Of a stretch of DNA of 6,610 nucleotides, positions 1 through 5,471 are shown one piece after another (position 1 is the first letter of the stretch; each line of letters opens with the position of its first letter). Made by a program: the position numbers and the translations under genes. The stretch is from the NCBI GenBank assembly GCA_024642765.1, contig JAHEAM010000219.1, forward strand, positions 1 to 6,610, in the 5' to 3' direction. Source of the DNA: Planctomycetaceae bacterium. GTDB taxonomy: Bacteria > Planctomycetota > Planctomycetia > Pirellulales > Pirellulaceae. The notes below the pieces were generated by a model. That model was not told the DNA's origin, did no database searches, and worked only from the letters and a program-made list of their open reading frames with translations.

Positions 1-543
1 CTTGTTGCTATTTCGCGTTGCCGCATTTGCAGGATTGTTTTGACTTGATTTAGTTGTCGAATGTGTTGGATCCGTTTTGGAGTGGGTTGATTTTTCAAGC
101 GGCAGGTTTTCTGGATTGCTTTCGGCTACGGGAGGTTTGTTTGCCAATCCGCTGCGCCAATCGGGCTTGAGCCATGAGACAATGTAATAGGCTGCAACGA
201 CAGCGCAGGCACCACCAAGTAACGTGCCAAAAATGTGCGGCAGGATCGAACGGTGTTGCCTGCGTCGGCGATGAGATTTGACATCACCTGGACCGTTTCC
301 CTTTTTCGAATCAATGAAATCAAATTCGGAGTCTGGTGGTTTTTGCAAGGCGGAAACTGGGCTGACACTGCCACTTGCCTTGGCTTCCGTTATTTGTTTG
401 TAGGCCTCTTGGACTTGTTGAAATACCCAGGAATCGCCACCCCGTTTCGGGTGATATTTCGCAGCCTTGACACGATAGGCTTTTTGAATTTCTCGTTGGC
501 TCGCCGATGGCGATACCCCTAGAATCTTGTATGGATCTTGCAT
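1..543 (-). CDS. J-domain-like single-pass membrane protein with HPK in place of HPD (C-terminus cut by window edge)
   Basis: The frame runs from an ATG at 543 to the left edge without a stop (181 residues seen). Residues 1-52 read as a J domain: DPYKILGV at 3-10, helix II REIQKAYRVKAAKY at 17-30, the loop HPKRGGD at 31-37, and helix III VFQQVQEAYKQI at 40-51. In working J proteins the loop carries His-Pro-Asp, which stimulates the DnaK ATPase; here the Asp is Lys33. A linker of about 45 residues ends in RRRR (92-95). A hydrophobic segment at about 100-125 (ILPHIFGTLLGG then AVVAAYYIVSWL) is a clear membrane helix, and the basic stretch before it predicts a cytoplasmic J domain. The rest (126-181) is rich in Ser, Thr, Asn and Lys, looks disordered, and should lie outside the membrane. 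Membrane J-like proteins with an RGGD loop are familiar from planctomycetes. Partner and role are unknown. The gene is divergent from the phosphatase gene at 833. Confidence 0.85.
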   Translation of the reverse strand, partial: MQDPYKILGVSPSASQREIQKAYRVKAAKYHPKRGGDSWVFQQVQEAYKQITEAKASGSVSPVSALQKPPDSEFDFIDSKKGNGPGDVKSHRRRRQHRSILPHIFGTLLGGACAVVAAYYIVSWLKPDWRSGLANKPPVAESNPENLPLEKSTHSKTDPTHSTTKSSQNNPANAATRNSNK

Positions 544-567
544 TTCTAGAGTGGAATAACAGCCAGA

Positions 568-595
568 ATAATAGACTGAGACAGGCAGATGTTAA
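568..595 (-). promoter_or_regulatory. Candidate sigma70-like promoter of the J-like gene
   Basis: On the minus strand TTAACA (595-590, five of six matches to TTGACA) is followed after 16 bases by TATTAT (573-568, five of six matches to TATAAT). A transcript would start near 561, giving a leader of about 18 bases before the ATG at 543. No Shine-Dalgarno sequence is visible in this leader. This is read by eye from consensus; promoter sequences in planctomycetes are less well defined, so it remains a candidate. Confidence 0.4.
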
Positions 596-636
596 CCCAG
601 CAGCGCAGGACTATCAACTTGGATACCGCCACAATT

Positions 637-732
637 TGGATTATCGGTGAATCGCCCGAAGTCATTTGAGACAATTGTTCGGCACTCACCGACTTTGGTA
701 GTGCAATTTGGCCGAAATTCGATGATAATCCA
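637..732. repeat. Imperfect inverted repeat in the divergent intergenic region
   Basis: The arms 637-652 and 717-732 pair over 16 positions with one mismatch (G647/A722) and two G-T wobbles. The core is the perfect pair GGATTATC (638-645) and GATAATCC (724-731). The 64-base interior also contains smaller complementary pieces, such as TTCGGCACT (679-687) facing AGTG and CCGAA (700-716). Between two divergent genes this could be a long RNA hairpin in the 5' leader of the phosphatase gene, an operator, or a decayed miniature transposable element. Short candidate frames across this stretch on both strands show no recognisable protein. Confidence 0.35.
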
Positions 733-817
733 CAAATGTCGTGTTTCGGCAACAATGAAAGGTCAGATTTTGAACACGAGAATGACCTTATCCTGTCTGT
801 TCGAGAGCACGTATCCT

Positions 818-824
818 AAAGGGG
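818..824 (+). promoter_or_regulatory. Shine-Dalgarno site that favours the TTG start at 833
   Basis: AAAGGGG lies 8 bases before the TTG at 833, which is ideal spacing. It lies 17 bases before the in-frame ATG at 842, which is too far for efficient use. This is the only convincing ribosome binding site in the window, and it decides the start of the phosphatase gene in favour of TTG. The difference is only three residues. Confidence 0.55.
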
Positions 825-832
825 ATTTTTGA

Positions 833-1891
833 TTGTTTGAGATGCTTGCAAGTACCCAAATGCAATTGATCGCGTTTCCTAGCTTCGCCTATCAGTTGGA
901 ACCAGAGCGATGGCGCGTGCAAGTCTCCGGAGTTGTCAGGCAACCCTATTCGCCAACAATTCGCAAACGCGTTATTCTGCGAATTTTGGGGAATGTGATG
1001 GGCGTTCCAGAAGAAGAAATTCTTTCCGAAAAGTACTTCCCACGGATCATGCCCTTTGTAAGTGACGGAGCGAAAAACCGATCCGTCGCTGTCGAACTTG
1101 GAAGTCAAACGATCCGATTGCGGAAACGTACGAAAAGTAACGGGCACTTCTCACAATTCGTATCGTTGCCAAATGAATTCGTACAGAGCCACGCGGTGAA
1201 ACTGCCATGCGGTCGTTCCGTCCTGGATTTGCGGCTGAATAGCGATGGCGCCGACCTGGAATCCAACGTATCGCGTGTGTACTTGATGCCCCAAACGGGT
1301 GTGTCGATCATTTCTGACATCGACGACACGATCAAAGACTCCGAGATCAACGACCGCAAGGAGCTGTTGGCGAACACCTTTCTGCGTTCGTTTCGGAGCA
1401 TCGCAGGTATGGCTGAAATCTATCAACAGTTTCGCGAACATGGCACCGATTTTCATTACGTGTCGTCTAGTCCCTGGCAGTTACTGCCACCGATCAACGA
1501 AATGTTCGAACGCGATCGTTTTCCAAATGGGTCGATTCACTTGAGGTATTTCCGCCTGCGGAATCACATGCTACAGCGAATGGTTCGTATAAAACGGAGC
1601 GGAAAGATTACGGTCTTGCGGCAATTGATCAGCACGATGCATGGCCGGCGTTTCCTGTTGGTCGGCGACTCGGGTGAAAAAGACCTGGAGATTTACCGCA
1701 GCCTTACCAAGAGTTTTCGTGGCCAAATTGCGGGTGTCTGTATCCGCAGCTTGAGCGGTAAACCACTTTCGAGTGAACGTGCCGAAAAGTTCCAGAATCG
1801 CTTCCCAAGCGTTCCATTTTTAGTGTTTTCGGAGCCCGAGGAACTACGACGTTTCGCGTTGCCTTTGATTCGTAATTGTATGACGCAGTAG
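833..1891 (+). CDS. App1/DUF2183 family HAD-type phosphatase (predicted phosphatidate phosphatase)
   Basis: This 352-residue protein matches the bacterial App1 (DUF2183) family, named after the yeast Mg-dependent phosphatidate phosphatase App1. The N-terminal part (about 10-155) is the beta-rich region typical of the family, opening with LIAFPSFAYQLEPERWRVQV. The HAD-like catalytic domain follows. Its nucleophile motif is SDIDDTIKDSEI (161-172), with Asp162 and Asp164 the predicted nucleophile and acid/base. Motif II is YVSSSPWQL (209-217), a lysine-rich stretch IKRSGK lies at 253-258, and the metal-binding motif is VGDSGEKDLEIY (277-288). All key motifs are intact. No signal peptide or membrane helix is visible, so it is probably cytoplasmic or peripheral at the membrane. 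The likely reaction is removal of phosphate from a lipid or related phosphoester; the substrate is inferred from the family, not shown. TTG at 833 is the preferred start, with ATG at 842 the alternative. No clear terminator follows the TAG. Confidence 0.9.
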   Translation: MFEMLASTQMQLIAFPSFAYQLEPERWRVQVSGVVRQPYSPTIRKRVILRILGNVMGVPEEEILSEKYFPRIMPFVSDGAKNRSVAVELGSQTIRLRKRTKSNGHFSQFVSLPNEFVQSHAVKLPCGRSVLDLRLNSDGADLESNVSRVYLMPQTGVSIISDIDDTIKDSEINDRKELLANTFLRSFRSIAGMAEIYQQFREHGTDFHYVSSSPWQLLPPINEMFERDRFPNGSIHLRYFRLRNHMLQRMVRIKRSGKITVLRQLISTMHGRRFLLVGDSGEKDLEIYRSLTKSFRGQIAGVCIRSLSGKPLSSERAEKFQNRFPSVPFLVFSEPEELRRFALPLIRNCMTQ

Positions 1892-2009
1892 ACCGAATGG
1901 ACTTGATTTACGTCAAAGCCTGTGATTGGTCGACTCACAAACTGGATGTGTCGCCTTTAACGCTACCTCTGCTCATGTCCTCCTACTATCAAAAAAACGC
2001 CATTGAAAT

Positions 2010-4970
2010 ATGAAAAACACTCACTCACTCGGCACGCACCTGCGTTGGTCAGTTTTCTATTTCGCTTTAATGTTGTTATCCGTTCTTGCGAGTAAGAGGC
2101 TTCATGCGGCTGACTTGTATGTGGCCGTCACAGGAAACGATGCGAACCCGGGCACAGTAACGGCACCGTTGCAATCATTGGCGGCCGCTCGTAAAGCGGC
2201 TCGAGCGTTTGCGGGCAAAGAAGCGGTCACGGTGTTTGTGGCCGATGGCGTGTATTACCTTCCTGAGACACTTGTGTTCACTCCGGAAGACTCGGGCAGC
2301 AAAGAACACCCGGTGACCTATCGCGCGGTTAACGAAGGCGGAGTGGTGCTGAGTGGCGGGTCAAAATTGGATCTGCAGTGGCAAGCCTATCGCGATGGGA
2401 TCTATCAGGCATCGACACCTGCGGGGCTAGTCATCGATCAGCTGTTTATCAACGGAACAAGTCAACGAATGGCTCGCTATCCGAACTACGATGCCGCCAA
2501 CCCGACTGCCCCTTATCAGGGATATGCAGCCGACGCATGTTCGAAACAGCGAGCCGCCACTTGGGTCGAGCCGACGGGTGGTTATATTCACGCCATGCAC
2601 CGTGCCAACTGGGGCGGCTATCACTATCTTATCACCGGCAAGAAGGCGGACGGCGAAGTCGCTTACGAAGGCGGGTGGCAAAACAATCGGCAGTCAGGAA
2701 TGCACGACGAATTCCGCATGGTCGAGAACATTTTCGAAGAACTCGATGCACCAGGCGAATGGTTCCACAGCGCGAAGACCAACACGCTGTACTATCAACC
2801 GGCAGCAGATACGGATCTTTCCGCAGCAACCGTCGAAGTCGTCCGACTGCATCATTTGATTGAGTTCCAAGGAACGCTGGATTCTCCCGTCAGATTCATC
2901 ACGCTCAGTCGTTTCGTGTTCCGTCATGCGGCTCGCACGTTCATGGAAACCAAAGAGCCGCTGTTGCGAAGCGATTGGGCCATCTATCGCGGTGGTGCCG
3001 TTATGCTGACTGGCACGGAAAATGTCAGTATCGTCGATTCCGAATTCGACCAGGTGGGCGGCAACGCAATCTTCGTGAACAACTACAACCGCCGCACGCT
3101 GGTGAAGGGATGTCACATTCATGATGTCGGCGCAAGTGGCGTCTGCTTCGTCGGCGATCCGAATTCTGTGCGCAATCCGCTGTTTGAATATGGACAGAAG
3201 AATGAACTCGCCTCGATCGATCGCACGCCGGGACCGAAAACGGAAAACTATCCGGCAAACAGCATCGTCGCAGACTGCCTGATCCACGGGATTGGCCGAG
3301 TCGAACGGCAGCCGGCGGGCGTGCTGATCGAAATGGCGATGGAGATTACTGTTCGGGACTGTTCGGTTTACGACTGTGCTCGAGCCGGCGTCAACATCGG
3401 CGATGGCTGTTGGGGCGGACATCTGATCGAACGCTGCGACGTGTTCGATACGGTCCTCGAAACGCACGACCACGGTTCGTTTAATTCTTGGGGCCGCGAT
3501 CGCTATTGGCGAAGCGATCATTTGGAAGCGTCTCAGAAAGCGGTCGATGCGGAACCGACGCTGCCGTTTCTGGATGCGATGAAGACCACCGTGATTCGCA
3601 ACAGTCGTTGGCGCTGCGATCACGGTTGGGACATCGACCTGGACGACGGTTCGTCGAACTACGACATCTACAACAACCTGCTGCTGCACGGCGGATTGAA
3701 ATTTCGCGAGGGCTTCCGGCGTCGAGCGTGGAACAATATTACCGTAAACAATGGCTTTCATCCTCATGTGTGGTTCAACAACAGTAAAGACGAAGTGTTC
3801 AGCAACATCTTCATGGCATCCCATAGCGGCGCGAGAATGCCCAGCGACATTGCGAAGGGAAAACGAGTCGACGGCAACCTGTTCTTTTCGCCGAACGCAG
3901 GCATCAAGGATCAATTCTTGCAATTTGGCTGGGACGTGAATTCAATTGCCGCTGATCCGATGTTCGTCGATCCTGCCAACGGGGACTTTCGAGTCAAAGA
4001 AAGTTCACCCGCCTTTGAAATCGGCTTCAAGAATTTCCCGATGGATCAATTTGGCGTAAAGAAGCCGACCCTGAAAGTAATCGCGAAGAGTCCGGTAGTC
4101 TCTCCTTTGCATGAAGAACTGCAACACAGCCAACCTGCAAAGCCACCTACCCCGTTCGATATGTTCTGGCTAGGAGCGAAACTGAAACAACCGAACGGCG
4201 ATGAATACTCTGCGTTTGGCGTCAGTCCGCAAGTTGGCGGTGTAGCTTTGGAGTACGTTGCGAAATCGTCCGAAGCGGCTGAGTACGGCCTTAAGTCCGG
4301 CGATCTGATTCAAGGCGTCAATGGCAAGCCGTTTTCGAATACAAGCCAACTGTTTGCAGAAATGCCCACAGTCGGTTCCGCGCCGATCAAGTTAAGAGTG
4401 GTGCGAAACCAGCAGATGATGGAGCTATCGATACAGCAACATTCTTTTGTCGTGATCGAAACCGTTTCCACTGCGACCGACTTTAAAATTCTTCCAATAC
4501 CAACAAATAAAAACGGAACGCTCACAGCGAAACCGAACACCAACAACGATCCTCTGGAAACACTGCTAGACGGCAAACTTTCCAAAGGATTCGGCCCCGT
4601 GTTCAGCAATGGCGCACAAGATGGAATCTATCGACTCGATCTGGGAGAATCCAAATCAATCGCGAGCATCACCAGCTGGTCGTTCAATCAGGGCGGACGC
4701 GGTCCTCAACGAGTCACACTGTTTGGCAGTGACGCCGTTAATCCCGGCTGGAACTTAGCCGATTTCAAGCCGCTCGGAACGATCGACACCACAGGCTCGC
4801 CAAGTGCCGAGTTCACCGCAGCATCTCTGCAAGCAGCCACCGGGAAATCACTCGGCACATTCCGTTGGATACTCTGGAAGGTGTCGCCCGTCACGTCAAT
4901 CGGCGGTGGCGAAAATACGGCATTCCAAGAACTTTCTGTCGAATTTGAAATCAGCACAATAAACAACTAA
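2010..4970 (+). CDS. Exported GH141-like right-handed beta-helix protein with C-terminal PDZ and discoidin-like domains
   Basis: A 986-residue protein. Residues 1-34 form a signal peptide: basic start, hydrophobic WSVFYFALMLLSVLA, and probable cleavage near LHA-A (33/34). DLYVAVTGNDANPGT (35-49), VTVFVADGVYYLPETLVF and TPEDSG (73-96), and LSGG (114-117) are the typical opening of GH141-type and related parallel beta-helix proteins. The helix continues to about 670, with repeated short strands, HDHGSFNSWGRDRYW (486-500) and WDIDLDDGSSNYDIYNNL (540-557). The acidic residues Asp541, Asp543, Asp545 and Asp546 are my candidates for the active site. A PDZ domain follows at about 735-808, with GLKSGDLIQGVNGKPF at 760-775. 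A discoidin/F5-8-like beta domain occupies about 845-980, with IYRLDLGESKSIASI at 873-887. GH141 includes an alpha-L-fucosidase acting on pectin; here the sugar target is unknown. It probably acts in the periplasm or outside. No Shine-Dalgarno is seen before the ATG. The 118-base gap to the phosphatase gene argues against tight coupling. Confidence 0.85.
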   Translation: MKNTHSLGTHLRWSVFYFALMLLSVLASKRLHAADLYVAVTGNDANPGTVTAPLQSLAAARKAARAFAGKEAVTVFVADGVYYLPETLVFTPEDSGSKEHPVTYRAVNEGGVVLSGGSKLDLQWQAYRDGIYQASTPAGLVIDQLFINGTSQRMARYPNYDAANPTAPYQGYAADACSKQRAATWVEPTGGYIHAMHRANWGGYHYLITGKKADGEVAYEGGWQNNRQSGMHDEFRMVENIFEELDAPGEWFHSAKTNTLYYQPAADTDLSAATVEVVRLHHLIEFQGTLDSPVRFITLSRFVFRHAARTFMETKEPLLRSDWAIYRGGAVMLTGTENVSIVDSEFDQVGGNAIFVNNYNRRTLVKGCHIHDVGASGVCFVGDPNSVRNPLFEYGQKNELASIDRTPGPKTENYPANSIVADCLIHGIGRVERQPAGVLIEMAMEITVRDCSVYDCARAGVNIGDGCWGGHLIERCDVFDTVLETHDHGSFNSWGRDRYWRSDHLEASQKAVDAEPTLPFLDAMKTTVIRNSRWRCDHGWDIDLDDGSSNYDIYNNLLLHGGLKFREGFRRRAWNNITVNNGFHPHVWFNNSKDEVFSNIFMASHSGARMPSDIAKGKRVDGNLFFSPNAGIKDQFLQFGWDVNSIAADPMFVDPANGDFRVKESSPAFEIGFKNFPMDQFGVKKPTLKVIAKSPVVSPLHEELQHSQPAKPPTPFDMFWLGAKLKQPNGDEYSAFGVSPQVGGVALEYVAKSSEAAEYGLKSGDLIQGVNGKPFSNTSQLFAEMPTVGSAPIKLRVVRNQQMMELSIQQHSFVVIETVSTATDFKILPIPTNKNGTLTAKPNTNNDPLETLLDGKLSKGFGPVFSNGAQDGIYRLDLGESKSIASITSWSFNQGGRGPQRVTLFGSDAVNPGWNLADFKPLGTIDTTGSPSAEFTAASLQAATGKSLGTFRWILWKVSPVTSIGGGENTAFQELSVEFEISTINN

Positions 4971-5003
4971 TTTTACCCCGACCAAAATCGGCTTTACAAT
5001 ACT

Positions 5004-5022
5004 CCTCGCCAAACTGGCGAGG
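5004..5022 (+). terminator. Perfect 8-bp hairpin after the beta-helix gene, possible terminator or RNA-stabilising stem
   Basis: CCTCGCCA (5004-5011), a 3-base loop AAC, and TGGCGAGG (5015-5022) form a perfect GC-rich stem 33 bases past the TAA of the beta-helix gene. Position fits a transcription end or a 3' protective stem. The bases after it (TGCCCGTATGCGG) contain no T tract, so it is not a standard intrinsic terminator. Being self-complementary, it could act on either strand. Confidence 0.4.
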
Positions 5023-5140
5023 TGCCCGTATGCGGAATTATCAGTTCGAGGAGATGGAACGACAAGCGTTGCATCGCCACTAAGGTTTGAGAATGAAACA
5101 ACACCGTAGTCAGTGTCATCAGTGGTAAAATAGCTGTCGT

Positions 5141-5341
5141 ATGTTGATTGATCCGTCTGACGAGAGGAGAATCCGGGACAGTTCAGCAGTACGAACTGAA
5201 ATGGCTGATTTGTATTTGCAGTTGTCAGAGCAGGAGTCTCTCAGCGATATGCGGCAAATGGCGACTCAGCGAGAAGATTTGCGTAATAGTTGCAAAAGTC
5301 TGGATTCGATTGCCATAAATCGAGCACATCAGAAAAAGTAA
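5141..5341 (+). CDS. Possible small hypothetical protein (66 residues)
   Basis: ATG at 5141 to TAA at 5339-5341. An in-frame TAA at 5126 fixes the ATG as the first possible start of that type. The product is hydrophilic and predicted largely helical, with alternating acidic and basic residues (SDERRIRDSS at 6-15, then EMADLYLQLSEQESLSDMRQ at 20-39) and a basic end, HQKK. It has no Cys pair, signal peptide or membrane segment, and I recognise no family. TAAAAT at 5126-5131 could serve as a -10 element, but no good -35 or Shine-Dalgarno is seen and it would leave a leader of only a few bases. A strong hairpin begins five bases after the stop, which favours a real transcription unit. It may also be a chance frame, or a remnant of a larger gene. 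Confidence 0.35.
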   Translation: MLIDPSDERRIRDSSAVRTEMADLYLQLSEQESLSDMRQMATQREDLRNSCKSLDSIAINRAHQKK

Positions 5342-5345
5342 CTGC

Positions 5346-5374
5346 CGCGGCATCGCGCATCAAGCGATACCGCG
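5346..5374. terminator. 11-bp hairpin between convergent genes, possible terminator
   Basis: CGCGGCATCGC (5346-5356) pairs with GCGATACCGCG (5364-5374) over 11 positions with one C-A mismatch and a 7-base loop. It starts just after the stop of the possible small gene at 5341. GTAAC (5338-5342) and GTTAC (5374-5378) could add an outer stem if the inner one ends one pair earlier. There is no T tract on either side, so termination is inferred from position and stem strength only. Confidence 0.4.
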
Positions 5375-5402
5375 TTACTCGATTTGGCTCGATGTTGTCG
5401 AT

Positions 5403-5457
5403 GGTCGCATCAAACATGACTAACCGCCTAACAAATCCCCCCTTATTAAGTGCGACC
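5403..5457. repeat. 7-bp inverted repeat around a C6/G6 run, just past the stop of the right-hand gene
   Basis: GGTCGCA (5403-5409) and TGCGACC (5451-5457) are perfect reverse complements separated by 41 bases. The interior contains CCCCCC (5437-5442) running into CTTATTAAG (5442-5450). Seen from the minus-strand gene, whose TAG is at 5474-5472, the structure begins 14 bases after the stop codon. It could be a 3' stem of that transcript or a decayed intergenic repeat element. Confidence 0.3.
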
Positions 5458-5471
5458 TGCTCTTACTGAAC

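Larger units (their letters stand above)
4971..5471. other. 501-base structured intergenic region
   Basis: This stretch separates the beta-helix gene from the convergent exported-protein gene. It contains a short hairpin CCGA/TCGG (4978-4991), a perfect 8-bp hairpin (5004-5022), a very short in-frame reading frame of 17 residues (5030-5083), the possible small gene at 5141-5341, a long hairpin (5346-5374), and a 7-bp inverted repeat (5403-5409 with 5451-5457) enclosing a six-C run. Apart from the small gene, I recognise no protein, tRNA or other RNA family here. None of the hairpins is followed by a T tract on the plus strand. Confidence 0.6.

Noticed and set aside
721..731. GATAAT as a -10 element for the App1 gene
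   Set aside because: No -35 element lies at a suitable distance, and the bases form part of the inverted repeat, so the match may be incidental.
546..832. Short frames on both strands in the divergent intergenic region (minus 546-755, plus 647-832)
   Set aside because: Both lack a recognisable protein pattern, overlap each other and the inverted repeat, and the plus frame depends on GTG with no ribosome binding site. The A/T-rich sequence and the promoter-like elements fit a control region better.
1901..1916. TTGATTTACGTCAA near-palindrome after the phosphatase gene
   Set aside because: Only the outer TTGA/TCAA pair well, the stem is AT-rich, and no T tract follows, so it supports neither a terminator nor a regulator site.
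1921..1939. TGTGA and TCACA half-sites resembling a CRP operator upstream of the beta-helix gene
   Set aside because: The half-sites are separated by 9 bases rather than the 6 of the CRP consensus, and the stem is only 5 bp. It is not good enough to call as an operator or a terminator.
2694..3923. 409-residue minus-strand frame opposite the beta-helix gene
   Set aside because: It is the antisense shadow of a strongly supported gene. Its protein is rich in Val, Arg, His and Ala without domain structure, as expected from the complementary strand of a GC-rich third-position pattern.
833..4970. App1 and beta-helix genes as a two-gene functional operon
   Set aside because: They share a strand, but the gap is 118 bases, the predicted roles (lipid phosphatase, exported glycan-acting protein) are unrelated, and nothing in the sequence shows co-transcription.
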